A stretch of 64,000 nucleotides of DNA from Trujillonella humicola (lineage in GTDB: Bacteria > Actinomycetota > Actinomycetes > Mycobacteriales > Geodermatophilaceae), in contig NZ_JBJNRJ010000002.1 in the NCBI RefSeq assembly GCF_046233715.1, forward strand, positions 124,001-188,000, read 5' to 3'. Position 1 is the stretch's first letter; every line of letters starts with the position of its first letter. Made by a program: the position numbers and the translations under genes. The notes under the pieces are model-generated. The model had not been told where the DNA came from and ran no database searches. It saw nothing but the letters and a program-made list of their open reading frames with translations. Below, piece after piece: positions 25,983-34,469 of this stretch.

Positions 25983-27326
25983 ATGCTGCGCACCCTGTCC
26001 CGTCCCCTGGTTGCGGGTGTCCAGCGCTACCTGCCCGGGGCGTTCGTCTTCGCCGTCATCCTGACCGTCGTCGTCGCCGTCCTCGCCCTCCTCTTCGGCG
26101 ACATCGGGCCGGCGGAGCTGACGCGCGCGTGGGGCGACGGTCTGTCGGGGCTGCTCGCCTTCATGACCCAGGTGGCCCTGGTGCTGCTGCTGGGCTACAC
26201 GCTCGCCCTCACCCGGCCGGTCAAGGCCGGGCTCGTCCGCATCGCCGACGTGCCGAAGAGCCCCCGGGCGGCGTACGCCTTCGTCGCGCTCGTCTCGGCC
26301 GTGGCCTCGCTGATCAGCTTCGGGCTGGGGCTGGTGGTCGGGGGCGTGATCGCGCTGGAGGTCGGCCGCGCCGCGCGCCGCCGGGGGACCCGGCTGCACT
26401 ACCCGCTGCTGGTCGCCAGCGCCTACTCCGGCTTCGCCGTGTGGCACATGGGCTACAGCGCCACCGGCCCGCTGGCCGCCGCGACGCCGGGCAGCTTCGT
26501 CGAGGAGGCGATCGGCCGGACGATCCCCATCGGGGAGACCGTCTACTCGTCGTGGAACCTGATCGCCATCGTCATCGCCGTGGCGGCGATCCTCGGCACG
26601 GTCGTGCTGATGGCGCCCAAGAAGGGGGACGCCGTCACCGAGCTGCCCGAGCGGATGGGGTCGGAGGACCCCGACGTCGAGCTCGCGACCCCCGAGACGC
26701 CGGCCGAGCGGATGGAGGCGTCCCGCCTGGTCACCGCGGTGCCGGGCCTGGCCCTGGTGGGCTACCTGGTGGTGTACGTGGTGCAGGAGGGGTTCGACCT
26801 CACCCTCGACATCGTCAACTGGTCGTTCCTCGCGGCGATCCTGCTGATCGTGCGCAGCCCGGCCGAGCTCGCCGAGCTGGTCAGCGGGGCGGTGCGCACG
26901 GTCGGCGAGGTGCTGATCCAGTACCCGCTGTACGCCGGGATCATCGGGATGATGACGGCCTCCGGGCTGGCCACGCAGCTGAGCGAGTTCTTCTCCGACG
27001 TCGCCGGCCCCGGCACGCTGGGCGTGCTGGCGTTCCTGTCCGCCGGGCTGCTGAACCTGTTCGTCCCCAGCGGCGGCGGTCAGTTCGCCGTCCAGGCGCC
27101 GATCTTCCTCGATGCCGCCGACGCGCTGGGGGTCGACCCGGCGGTCATCACGATGGCCATCGCCTACGGCGACCAGTGGACCAACCTGATCCAGCCCTTC
27201 TGGGCACTGCCGCTGCTCGCCGTCGCCGGCCTCGGCGTCCGCGACATCTTCGGCTTCACCGCGATCACGTGCCTCATCAGCGGCATCGTCTTCGCCGGCA
27301 CGCTCCTGGTCCTCGGCGCGGGGTGA
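25983..27326 (+). CDS. Short-chain fatty acid transporter (AtoE family)
   Basis: A 447-aa integral membrane protein with about 11-12 helices. It matches the AtoE/ScfA short-chain fatty acid transporter family: LFVPSGGGQFAVQAPIF and YGDQWTNLIQPFWALPLL are hallmark segments. The ATG at 25983 has GGAGAG 4-9 bases upstream. No acyl-CoA or butyrate genes are adjacent, so the substrate (acetoacetate, butyrate or similar) is inferred from the family only. Confidence 0.9.
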   Translation: MLRTLSRPLVAGVQRYLPGAFVFAVILTVVVAVLALLFGDIGPAELTRAWGDGLSGLLAFMTQVALVLLLGYTLALTRPVKAGLVRIADVPKSPRAAYAFVALVSAVASLISFGLGLVVGGVIALEVGRAARRRGTRLHYPLLVASAYSGFAVWHMGYSATGPLAAATPGSFVEEAIGRTIPIGETVYSSWNLIAIVIAVAAILGTVVLMAPKKGDAVTELPERMGSEDPDVELATPETPAERMEASRLVTAVPGLALVGYLVVYVVQEGFDLTLDIVNWSFLAAILLIVRSPAELAELVSGAVRTVGEVLIQYPLYAGIIGMMTASGLATQLSEFFSDVAGPGTLGVLAFLSAGLLNLFVPSGGGQFAVQAPIFLDAADALGVDPAVITMAIAYGDQWTNLIQPFWALPLLAVAGLGVRDIFGFTAITCLISGIVFAGTLLVLGAG

Positions 27327-27338
27327 GCCGGCCCGGCG

Positions 27339-28073
27339 CTACTCGGTGAAGACGACGTGGAAGGCCTCGGCGAGAGCGCCGGCGGGCAGGCCGAAGGTGC
27401 GCGCAGTCCGGGCCATCCAGCCGGTGACGAACTGCTCGACGTCGTCGCGGTGGCCCACCTGGCTCACGTGCGCCTTGAGCGCGGCGAACTTCAGCTCGGC
27501 CACCCCGGTCACGTCGACGGCGTGGTCCGCCCGGGGGCTGGCGCCCAGCCACACCTCCGAGACCGTCCACGCCTCGAGCCCCTCGCGGGCCAGCAGCTCG
27601 GGGAACGCGAACGGGTTGCGGGCGTCGGGGTAGACCGCCCGCAACGTCGACTCCCCCACGGTCATGTGGTCGGGGTGGCTGGCGCCGATCCGCTCGTAGA
27701 ACCGCTCGGGCGAGCTCGTCAGCACCCGCTGCGGACGCACCTGGCGGATCACCCGGGTGATGTCGCGCCGCAGGTCGAGGGTCAGCTCGAGCCGGCCGTC
27801 GGGGTGGCCGAGGAAGCGGACGTCGGTCACGCCCACCGCCGCGGCCGCGGCCCGCTGCTCCTCCTGCCGCATCGGTCCCATCAGGTGGCGCGGGGTCTCG
27901 TCGAACCCGCCGGCGTCGCCGTCGGTGACGATGCAGTAGGTGACCTCGGTGCCGGCCGCCGTCCAGGTCGCGACGGTGCCGGCGCTGCCGAAGTCGACGT
28001 CGTCGGGGTGGGCGAGCACGCACAGGACGCGCTCGACGTGCTCGGCGGGACGGCGGGCCAGGGGAGCGGTCAC
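27339..28073 (-). CDS. PIG-L family deacetylase
   Basis: A 244-aa zinc-dependent LmbE/PIG-L deacetylase. The metal motif is AHPDDVDFG (from residue 21), a second site is in SHPDHM, and GDAGGFDETPR is typical of the family. It belongs with MshB/Mca-like and GlcNAc-PI deacetylases; the exact substrate cannot be set from sequence. The GTG start is exactly 7 bases after TAGGCT on the minus strand. Convergent with the AtoE gene (12-bp gap). Confidence 0.88.
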   Translation of the reverse strand: MTAPLARRPAEHVERVLCVLAHPDDVDFGSAGTVATWTAAGTEVTYCIVTDGDAGGFDETPRHLMGPMRQEEQRAAAAAVGVTDVRFLGHPDGRLELTLDLRRDITRVIRQVRPQRVLTSSPERFYERIGASHPDHMTVGESTLRAVYPDARNPFAFPELLAREGLEAWTVSEVWLGASPRADHAVDVTGVAELKFAALKAHVSQVGHRDDVEQFVTGWMARTARTFGLPAGALAEAFHVVFTE

Positions 28074-28080
28074 CCGGCGG

Positions 28081-28086
28081 AGCCTA
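28081..28086 (-). promoter_or_regulatory. -10 element of the PIG-L gene (leaderless)
   Basis: TAGGCT on the minus strand, 7 bases before the GTG at 28073. Confidence 0.5.
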
Positions 28087-28153
28087 GAGAAGGGGCCCTC
28101 CTGCCCGCCGACCCGCTCGCGGGCCCGTGGGTCGGGTCCCTGCACCAGGGCGG

Positions 28154-28435
28154 TCAGAGCCGGCCGCGTCCCTGCCGCAGCAGCATGAGCGCGAGGGTGG
28201 CGCCGTCGTCCCCGAGGGCGGAGCGGAAGCGGGCCAGCACCTGCGACTCCCGGGACAGCGACAGCCGGGTGCCGCCGGAGGCGGCGCGCAGCGCGCCGAT
28301 CTCGCGAGAGACCGCCAGGCGGCGCTGGACGAGCTCGATGATCTGGGCGTCGCAGGCGTCGATCTGCTCGCGCAGCGCGCCGATCGGGTCGGCCGGGTCG
28401 GTGGCGGCCGTGGTGGTGACGGCGGTGGTGCTCAT
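28154..28435 (-). CDS. Chorismate mutase (AroQ type)
   Basis: Converts chorismate to prephenate, the branch to Phe and Tyr. The product is 93 aa, all helical. The AroQ signature residues are seen in LREQIDACDAQIIELVQRRL, AVSREIGALRA and SRESQVLARF. The ATG at 28435 has AGGAGGA 6 bases upstream. It corresponds to M. tuberculosis Rv0948c, beside uvrD1. The ~95-base leader holds an F-Y-Y leader peptide and a terminator hairpin, so expression is probably attenuated by aromatic amino acid supply. Confidence 0.92.
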   Translation of the reverse strand: MSTTAVTTTAATDPADPIGALREQIDACDAQIIELVQRRLAVSREIGALRAASGGTRLSLSRESQVLARFRSALGDDGATLALMLLRQGRGRL

Positions 28436-28485
28436 CGGGGTCCTCCTGCGGGTCGGCTCTCGGCCGTCGGACCCCGGAACCACGA

Positions 28486-28514
28486 ACGCCCCGGGCTCCT
28501 CGGGCCCGGGGCGT
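28486..28514 (-). terminator. Attenuator hairpin in the chorismate mutase leader
   Basis: Perfect 11-bp stem (28486-28496 with 28504-28514), 7-base loop, followed on the minus strand by TTCGTGGTT. It lies between the leader peptide stop (28531) and the chorismate mutase start (28435). Confidence 0.75.
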
Positions 28515-28530
28515 CTGTTGCGGCGTGTGC

Positions 28531-28593
28531 TCAGCCAGCGGTGACGGACACCGGATCCCGGTGGCCGTAGTAAAAGCTGACCGTGGCGAGCAC
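28531..28593 (-). CDS. Phe/Tyr leader peptide of chorismate mutase
   Basis: A 20-codon frame, too short for ordinary gene calling: (M)LATVSFYYGHRDPVSVTAG, stop TGA at 28531-28533. Residues 7-9 are Phe-Tyr-Tyr, encoded TTT TAC TAC; TTT is very rare in this DNA. The GTG start is 7 bases after CACACT on the minus strand. Ribosome stalling on charged-tRNA shortage should prevent the downstream hairpin from ending transcription. Leader-peptide attenuation of amino acid genes is established in actinobacteria; this instance is inferred. Confidence 0.75.
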   Translation of the reverse strand: MLATVSFYYGHRDPVSVTAG

Positions 28594-28600
28594 GTCGGCG

Positions 28601-28606
28601 AGTGTG
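28601..28606 (-). promoter_or_regulatory. -10 element for the chorismate mutase leader
   Basis: CACACT on the minus strand, 7 bases before the leader peptide GTG. Weaker than the consensus but similar to the CAGACT sites of this window. Confidence 0.4.
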
Positions 28607-28688
28607 CCACACGTCGCCGCCCGGTCGGGCGGGGGCCGCCGTCGTCCCGCCGGGCCCTGTCACCCGTCCGAACTACAGTGGTGTGGCT

Positions 28689-31010
28689 ATGAGCAGCGTC
28701 CAGCAGGCCCTCCCCGGTACCGCCGCCCTCCAGCGGCACACGCGCGGTCAGACGGGGCGGGAGCTGGACCGCATGCTCGCCGGGCTCAACGGCCCGCAGC
28801 GCGACGCGGTGGTGCACGAGGGCAGCCCGCTGCTCATCGTCGCCGGTGCCGGGTCGGGCAAGACCCGGGTCCTCACGCACCGCATCGCCTACCTGCTCGG
28901 CGCCCGCGGTGCGCAGCCGGGCGAGATCCTGGCGATCACCTTCACGAACAAGGCCGCCGGCGAGATGAAGGAGCGGGTGGCCGCGCTGGTCGGCCCGCGC
29001 GCCCGGGCGATGTGGGTGTCGACCTTCCACTCGATGTGCGTGCGCATCCTGCGCGCGGAGGCCGCCAAGCTGGGCCTGAAGTCGTCGTTCACGATCTACG
29101 ACCAGGGCGACTCGGTGCGGCTCATGTCGATGGTCGCCCGCGACCTGGACCTCGACGCCAAGCGCTACCCCGGCCGGAGCCTCGCCGCCCAGGTCTCGAA
29201 CCTGAAGAACGAGCTGGTCGACGAGGAGGCGTTCACGCCGCAGACGGCGCCGGAGAAGGTGTTCGCCGAGGCGTACACGCTCTACCAGCAGCGGCTGCGT
29301 CAGGCGCACGCGCTGGACTTCGACGACCTGATCATGACCACGGTGCACCTGCTGCAGGCGTTCCCGGACGTCGCCGAGCACTACCGCCGCCGCTTCCGGC
29401 ACGTGCTGGTCGACGAGTACCAGGACACCAACCACGCGCAGTACGTGCTGGTCCGCGAGCTGGTGGGGCCACCCGAGGGCTCGGCGGGCGGGGCCGTTCC
29501 CCCGGCCGAGCTGTGCGTCGTGGGGGACGCCGACCAGTCGATCTACGCCTTCCGCGGCGCGACGATCCGCAACATCGACGAGTTCGAGCGCGACTACCCG
29601 CAGGCGACGACGATCATGCTGGAGCAGAACTACCGCTCCACGCAGCGCATCCTGCGGGCGGCCAACACCGTCATCGCCAAGAACACCTCCCGCCGGCCCA
29701 AGAACCTGTGGACCGATGCCGGTGACGGCGAGCTGATCGAGGGCTACGTCGCCGAGAACGAGCACGACGAGGCCGCGTGGGTGGCCGAGCAGATCGACGC
29801 GCTGGTCGACGAGGGCACGGCGGCGCCGAAGGAGATCGCCGTCTTCTACCGGACCAACAACGCCTCCCGCGTGTTCGAGGAGGTGTTCATCCGCGTCGGC
29901 ATGCCCTACAAGGTCGTCGGCGGGGTGCGCTTCTACGAGCGCAAGGAGGTCCGCGACGCGCTGGCCTACCTGAAGGTGGTCGCCAACCCGGCCGACGTGG
30001 TGAGCCTGCGCCGGGTGATCAACACCCCCAAGCGCGGCATCGGGGAGCGCGCCGAGGCCTGCGTGGAGGCCTACGCCGACCGCGAGCGGATCCCGTTCGC
30101 CTCGGCGCTGCGGCTGTGCTCGGAGGTGCCCTCGCTGGCGCCGCGGTCGCTCAAGGCGATCCAGGAGTTCGTGGCCCTGCTGGAGGAGTTCGAGCAGCTC
30201 GTCGCGACCGGCTCGGGCCCGGCCGCGCTGCTGGAGAGCATCCTCGACCGCACCGGTTACCTGACCGAGCTCTCGGCGAGCACCGACCCGCAGGACGAGG
30301 GGCGCGTCGACAACCTCAACGAGCTCGTCTCGGTGGCCGCGGAGTTCGAGGCGGCCCACCCCGAGGGCACGGTCACCGACTTCCTCGAGCAGGTCTCGCT
30401 GGTGGCCGACGCCGACCAGATCCCGGTGGCCGGTGACGAGGCCGGCGTCGTCACGCTCATGACGCTGCACACCGCCAAGGGGCTCGAGTTCCCGGTGGTC
30501 TTCCTGACCGGGCTGGAGGACGGCGTCTTCCCGCACCTGCGTGCGCTCGGCGACCCCAAGGAGCTGGAGGAGGAGCGCCGGCTGGCCTACGTCGGCATCA
30601 CCCGCGCCCAGCAGCGGCTGTTCCTCTCGCGGGCGACGGTGCGCACCAGCTGGGGGCAACCGGCCTACAACCCGCCGTCCCGCTTCCTCGACGAGCTGCC
30701 CGCCGACACCGTGCACTGGGCCAACCTCACCCCGACCCCGGCGCCGAGCACCGGCTACGGCCGCGGGTACTCCTCGGCGCAGACGCGGGTGGCGGCGACC
30801 GGCCTGTCCACCGGGGGCCTGCGGGGCGGTGCCGGCAACCGGGCCGTCGTCTCGGTCGAGGTCGGCGACCGGGTGAGCCACGACGCGTTCGGGCTCGGCA
30901 CGGTCGTCGAGGTCAACGGCGTCGGTGACAAGGCCCAGGCGACCGTCGACTTCGGCAGCGGCGGCACCAAGCGCCTGGTCCTGCGCTACGCCCCGCTGGT
31001 CAAGCTGTGA
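28689..31010 (+). CDS. pcrA: ATP-dependent DNA helicase PcrA/UvrD1
   Basis: Superfamily 1A helicase for nucleotide excision repair and replication restart. The product is 773 aa. Walker A GAGSGKT (53-59); TFTNKAAGEMKER; DEYQDTNHAQY Walker B; GDADQSIYAFRGA; QNYRST; VTLMTLHTAKGLEFPVVFLTG; and YVGITRAQQRLF. The C-terminal Tudor-like segment is VGDRVSHDAFGLGTV, which binds RNA polymerase in relatives. TACAGT lies 9 bases before the ATG. Divergent from the chorismate mutase leader and convergent with the M23 gene (4-bp gap). Confidence 0.96.
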   Translation: MSSVQQALPGTAALQRHTRGQTGRELDRMLAGLNGPQRDAVVHEGSPLLIVAGAGSGKTRVLTHRIAYLLGARGAQPGEILAITFTNKAAGEMKERVAALVGPRARAMWVSTFHSMCVRILRAEAAKLGLKSSFTIYDQGDSVRLMSMVARDLDLDAKRYPGRSLAAQVSNLKNELVDEEAFTPQTAPEKVFAEAYTLYQQRLRQAHALDFDDLIMTTVHLLQAFPDVAEHYRRRFRHVLVDEYQDTNHAQYVLVRELVGPPEGSAGGAVPPAELCVVGDADQSIYAFRGATIRNIDEFERDYPQATTIMLEQNYRSTQRILRAANTVIAKNTSRRPKNLWTDAGDGELIEGYVAENEHDEAAWVAEQIDALVDEGTAAPKEIAVFYRTNNASRVFEEVFIRVGMPYKVVGGVRFYERKEVRDALAYLKVVANPADVVSLRRVINTPKRGIGERAEACVEAYADRERIPFASALRLCSEVPSLAPRSLKAIQEFVALLEEFEQLVATGSGPAALLESILDRTGYLTELSASTDPQDEGRVDNLNELVSVAAEFEAAHPEGTVTDFLEQVSLVADADQIPVAGDEAGVVTLMTLHTAKGLEFPVVFLTGLEDGVFPHLRALGDPKELEEERRLAYVGITRAQQRLFLSRATVRTSWGQPAYNPPSRFLDELPADTVHWANLTPTPAPSTGYGRGYSSAQTRVAATGLSTGGLRGGAGNRAVVSVEVGDRVSHDAFGLGTVVEVNGVGDKAQATVDFGSGGTKRLVLRYAPLVKL

Positions 31011-31014
31011 CCGG

Positions 31015-31896
31015 CTAGATCGCGACGCCGCGCTCGGCCAGGTAGTCCTCGGGGTCGATCCGCCGGCCGTCCATGCCGCCGCGGTGGATCTCGTAGTGCA
31101 GGTGCGGGCCGGTGGACTGGCCCTCGCTGCCGATCTGGGCGATCTCGTCGCCGGCGTGCACGATGTCGCCGGCCGAGACGTCGTAGTAGCGCATGTGGCC
31201 ATAGATGTGGACGTCGCCGTCGGCGTCCTGGATGTAGACGGCGTTGCCGTAGCCGGAGGCGCGGCCGGCGCGGAGGACGACGCCGTCGGTCGTCGCGTAG
31301 ATCGGGGTCCCGAGCGGGGCGGCGAGGTCCACGCCGTAGTGCATGGCGCCCCAGCGCATGCAGAAGCAGGTCGTCATCCGGGCGCCGGGCACCGGGTCGG
31401 CCGTCGTGGGGGTGCGGGCGGCGCGGGAGGCGGCGAGCTCGCCGAGCCTGGCCTGCGCCTCGGCCTCGCTGATGCCCTGGCGGACGCTGACGTCCTCCAT
31501 CTCCCCGGTGAGACCGAAGTCGCCGAGCCCGTAGTCGGCGGCGCTCGCGCTGACCGGCGCGTCGGGCGCCTCCCCGAGGAAACCGGGGGTGGCGGCGGCC
31601 AGCGCGCCGGCGACCAGGGCGGCCAGCCACAGCGGGCCGCGGCGGCCCGGGGGACGGGGGAGGCGGCGGCGGGCGGCGGTGTCCTCACCGGTGGCGGGCG
31701 CGGTGCCGGGGGCTGCGCCGGCGGCCGCGCCGTGGGCCCCGGCGCCGTCCTCGTCCTCGCTGCCGGCCTCGGGAGGCGAGCTGCTCGCGGGAGCGGTCAC
31801 CCTGCGGCCGAAGCGGCCGGTGAGCTGGGCGGGCCCGGTGAGCTCGCCCGCGTCCTCCGGACGCTCCAGGAGCGTGGGACCGGCAGAGCGAGACAC
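31015..31896 (-). CDS. M23 family metallopeptidase, membrane-anchored
   Basis: A 293-aa LytM/M23 endopeptidase. A ~85-residue low-complexity cytoplasmic segment precedes one membrane helix (LWLAALVAGALAAATPGFL), so this is a type II anchor, not a cleaved signal. The catalytic domain has MHYGVDLAAP (zinc His and Asp), GHMRYYDVSAGD and GPHLHYEIH. All zinc ligands are present, so an active peptidoglycan hydrolase is expected. GGGAGG lies 7 bases before the GTG. Matches Rv0950c by neighbourhood. Confidence 0.9.
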   Translation of the reverse strand: MSRSAGPTLLERPEDAGELTGPAQLTGRFGRRVTAPASSSPPEAGSEDEDGAGAHGAAAGAAPGTAPATGEDTAARRRLPRPPGRRGPLWLAALVAGALAAATPGFLGEAPDAPVSASAADYGLGDFGLTGEMEDVSVRQGISEAEAQARLGELAASRAARTPTTADPVPGARMTTCFCMRWGAMHYGVDLAAPLGTPIYATTDGVVLRAGRASGYGNAVYIQDADGDVHIYGHMRYYDVSAGDIVHAGDEIAQIGSEGQSTGPHLHYEIHRGGMDGRRIDPEDYLAERGVAI

Positions 31897-32265
31897 GTGG
31901 CACCTCCCGTGGAGCCCGCCCGCCGGCGCCCGGGGGCGCCCGTCGGGGGAGCGACGGCGGCGGAGGCGACCGGTTCTGGGACGCCCACCGGGAGTGGTCC
32001 CGGCGCCGTGATCGGACCGTAACTGTGCGTCAGTCAGGTGACGGGCAAGCGACCCTGCGTGTCGCCGTGTCGACCGACACGGCGTGCGGTCGTCGGCACG
32101 CCGGCCCGCGCCCGGGGGGCGCCGACGAGCGGGAAACCGGGCAGCGGGAGGCTCGGGGGCGGCGCGCTGACCAGCGGGTCGTCCCCCGCGTCGGTCTCGC
32201 GTCCGACCCGTCGGCCGGCCCGGGGCGGGACCGTCGGTCGGGTGGTGCGGGTGGGGCGGGTGGGG
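31897..32265. other. Intergenic region upstream of the M23 gene
   Basis: 369 bp. It must hold the M23 promoter (minus); TACGGT at about 32015-32020 on the minus strand is a candidate -10. I looked for a c-di-AMP riboswitch, common before wall hydrolases in actinobacteria, and did not find its conserved segments. Confidence 0.35.
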
Positions 32266-33156
32266 TCAGGCGGCCGCGGGGGTGGCCGACGGCGCGGCGC
32301 CGCGGAGGCCGGCCAGGGTGACGGCGACCTCGTCGACCACCGTGCGGGAGAACGGCAGCGACATGTGCCCCACCCCGCGCACCAGTACGTTGCGCGCGCC
32401 GAGGTCGGGGTGGTCGCAGCGCGCCGCGCTGGTCGGCAGCACGAGCTGGTCGAGGTCGCTGTAGACCGCGGTCACCGGGAGGGTGAAGCCCGGTGCCGGC
32501 TCGGCCAGCTCCTGCAGCAGCGCGGAGCCCGGGCGCAGCTGCCGGACCAGCGGCGTGGGCAGGAGGTGGGCCAGCACCGAGCCCGCGTGCGGGGTGCCGA
32601 GGGTGACCAGGCTCTGGATGCGGCGGGCGCCGTCCTGCCGCTGCGCGTGGTAGCGGGCGATCAGCCCGCCCAGGCTGTGGCCGACGACGTGGACGCGGTC
32701 GTGGCCGGTCCGGGCGCAGATCCGCTCGATCTCCTCGCCGAGGTCGGCCGCGCCCGCCGCGGCGTCGCCGAGCAGGGGGCTGTAGTTCCAGGTGCAGACG
32801 GAGGCGAAGCCCCGGCGGCGCAGCCCGCGGCGCATGGCGGTGAAGATCGACCGGTTGTCGACCAGCCCGTGGACCAGGAGCACGGGCACGCGCGCGGCCA
32901 GCGGATCGGCCGCGAACAGGGCGCGGACGCTGGGCGGGGCCGCGGCGGGCCGGCGGCTCGGGTCCGGCCGCAGGACCTCGGTGCGCGCGCCGAGGGGGTA
33001 CATCAGCACGTGCGCGCCGACGAGGGCGAGCTCGGTGATGCCGCCGGTCAGCGTGGCCGGGCGGGCGAGGGCGCGCAGGACCCCTCGTGGCGCTCCGGGA
33101 ACCGGCGTGCCGGTGTGCGACGCTGGTTCCGACCCCGGGTCGGTGTGCGGCCGCAT
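32266..33156 (-). CDS. Lipase/esterase-like alpha/beta hydrolase
   Basis: A 296-aa alpha/beta hydrolase with the lipase-type elbow GHSLGG (Ser161), VLLVHGLVDNRSIF oxyanion segment, and TLGTPHAGS after the elbow, as in LipA/PGAP1-like triacylglycerol lipases. The catalytic His is likely in GVGHMSLP. No convincing signal peptide. The ATG at 33156 is preferred over the GTG two codons upstream because GGAGG lies 7 bases before it. Substrate unknown. Confidence 0.85.
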   Translation of the reverse strand: MRPHTDPGSEPASHTGTPVPGAPRGVLRALARPATLTGGITELALVGAHVLMYPLGARTEVLRPDPSRRPAAAPPSVRALFAADPLAARVPVLLVHGLVDNRSIFTAMRRGLRRRGFASVCTWNYSPLLGDAAAGAADLGEEIERICARTGHDRVHVVGHSLGGLIARYHAQRQDGARRIQSLVTLGTPHAGSVLAHLLPTPLVRQLRPGSALLQELAEPAPGFTLPVTAVYSDLDQLVLPTSAARCDHPDLGARNVLVRGVGHMSLPFSRTVVDEVAVTLAGLRGAAPSATPAAA

Positions 33157-33261
33157 CGGCACTCCTCCCCGTGTCGGTCCCGCGGCGGGACCGGAGACCT
33201 GCTCCGTCGGTGGCTGAGCACGGCTTGTGCTCCGTTCACCCGACGGTAATACCGCCGAGTG

Positions 33262-33275
33262 TCACACGTCACACG
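33262..33275. repeat. Direct repeat upstream of the membrane protein gene
   Basis: TCACACG twice in tandem within a GTGTC...GACAC-flanked stretch (33259-33283), in the divergent promoter region between the lipase-like and membrane protein genes. Possible regulator site. Confidence 0.3.
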
Positions 33276-33337
33276 TGCGACACCCCCGGACCGGCGCTTC
33301 GAGGCCGGTTCGTGACCATCGGATCGAAGGGGGCACC

Positions 33338-34447
33338 GTGTCCGCCCGCGAACGACCGGCCCGCGACGCCCGGGCCGCCACCGCCCGGCGGGCGGGTGAC
33401 ACCCGGACCGCCCGAGGCCGGGGCGGTGCCCCGGCGGGCGGGTCCGCCCGCGGCCGCTCCGGAGCGGGTCCGGCCGGCAGGCCTCGTCCCGGCCGGCCCG
33501 GCGGCCGCCCGTCGGGCCCCGGCCCCGCCCTCGTGGTCGGCGACGTCCCGGTGGTGGCGCGTGCCGCGGGAGGGCTGCTGCTGCTGGCGGGGCTGCTCGG
33601 GATCGCCGCCCTCGACCCGACCTACCTCGTCCTCGCCGGTGAGGAGACCTCGCTGGCGGCCGGCGGTGCCGGCGTGCCGGCCGGGCTCGTCGTCCCGCTC
33701 GTCTCGCTGGCCGTGGGCGCGCTCCTGGCCGCCGGCCGGCTGCCCAAGTTCGGCCTCGCCCACGCCGGCGTCGCCGGCGCGCTCGCGGTGGGCGCGCTGC
33801 TCATCGAGGTGCACGACGGCACCTGGTCCACGGCCCGCGCCGGCCGCGAGGTGGTCGCGGGGGAGTGGGTGCTCACCACCTCGGTCGACCGGGGCGCCGG
33901 GTGGTGGCTCGGCATCGCGGCGCTGACCTGCCTCGTCCTGGCCGGCGGCTGCGCCGCCGCGGCGTGGGGGCGCACCGTGATGGAGGACGACGGGTCGCTG
34001 GACCCCGCCCGTCCCGGGCTGGCCGGTGCGGCCGCGCTGCTCGGCGGTGCGACGGTCCTGTGCCTGGCCGCGCCGGCGGTGGGCCTGCCCGAGCTCCTGG
34101 TCACCAACCCGCGCACACTGGAGGAGGTCGTCGTCGAGCAGCAGGGCCCGCAGGCGCTCTACGGGCGTCCCGGCTGGGCGCTGCTCGGCGGCCTGCTGCT
34201 GGCCGGCGCGGTCCTGCTCTGCTCGGCGCTGGCGCCCTCGCTGCGGCCGCGGCTGGCCGCCGTCGGGGGGTTGCTGGCGATCACCGCCGCGGTCCTGTCC
34301 GCGGGGCTCGCCGGCCTGCGGGACGCCGGCGCCCCGGAGCTGGAGTGGACGCTGCCCGGCGTCGGGCTGCTCCTGCTCGGCGTCGCCTACGCGGGGCTCA
34401 CCCTGCTCGCCTGGCGGCTGCGCCGGCCGCCACCGGCCCGCCGCTGA
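33338..34447 (+). CDS. Multi-pass membrane protein of unknown function
   Basis: A 369-aa protein. The GTG at 33338 has AAGGGGG upstream. Residues 1-70 are Arg/Gly/Ala-rich and basic, probably cytoplasmic. About eight hydrophobic segments follow (e.g. AAGGLLLLAGLLGIAAL, LVVPLVSLAVGALLAAG, GWWLGIAALTCLVLAGGCAAAA, LLGGLLLAGAVLLCSALA). Two extracellular-like loops carry charged residues (HDGTWSTARAGREVVAGEW; LVTNPRTLEEVVVEQQ). No family recognised. Confidence 0.7.
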   Translation: MSARERPARDARAATARRAGDTRTARGRGGAPAGGSARGRSGAGPAGRPRPGRPGGRPSGPGPALVVGDVPVVARAAGGLLLLAGLLGIAALDPTYLVLAGEETSLAAGGAGVPAGLVVPLVSLAVGALLAAGRLPKFGLAHAGVAGALAVGALLIEVHDGTWSTARAGREVVAGEWVLTTSVDRGAGWWLGIAALTCLVLAGGCAAAAWGRTVMEDDGSLDPARPGLAGAAALLGGATVLCLAAPAVGLPELLVTNPRTLEEVVVEQQGPQALYGRPGWALLGGLLLAGAVLLCSALAPSLRPRLAAVGGLLAITAAVLSAGLAGLRDAGAPELEWTLPGVGLLLLGVAYAGLTLLAWRLRRPPPARR

Positions 34448-34456
34448 CGGGGCTCC

Positions 34457-34462
34457 TACGCT
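34457..34462 (+). promoter_or_regulatory. -10 element of the B12-domain gene (leaderless)
   Basis: TACGCT exactly 7 bases before the GTG at 34470. Confidence 0.5.
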
Positions 34463-34469
34463 GCCCGCC

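Noticed and set aside
27339..31202. Long minus-strand open frame spanning PIG-L, the chorismate mutase leader and pcrA
   Set aside because: The PIG-L gene explains the 3' part; the remainder is antisense to pcrA, with no start signals and shadow-like composition.
31897..32265. c-di-AMP (ydaO) riboswitch before the M23 peptidase gene
   Set aside because: Expected from knowledge of actinobacterial wall hydrolases, but the conserved segments are absent on either strand.
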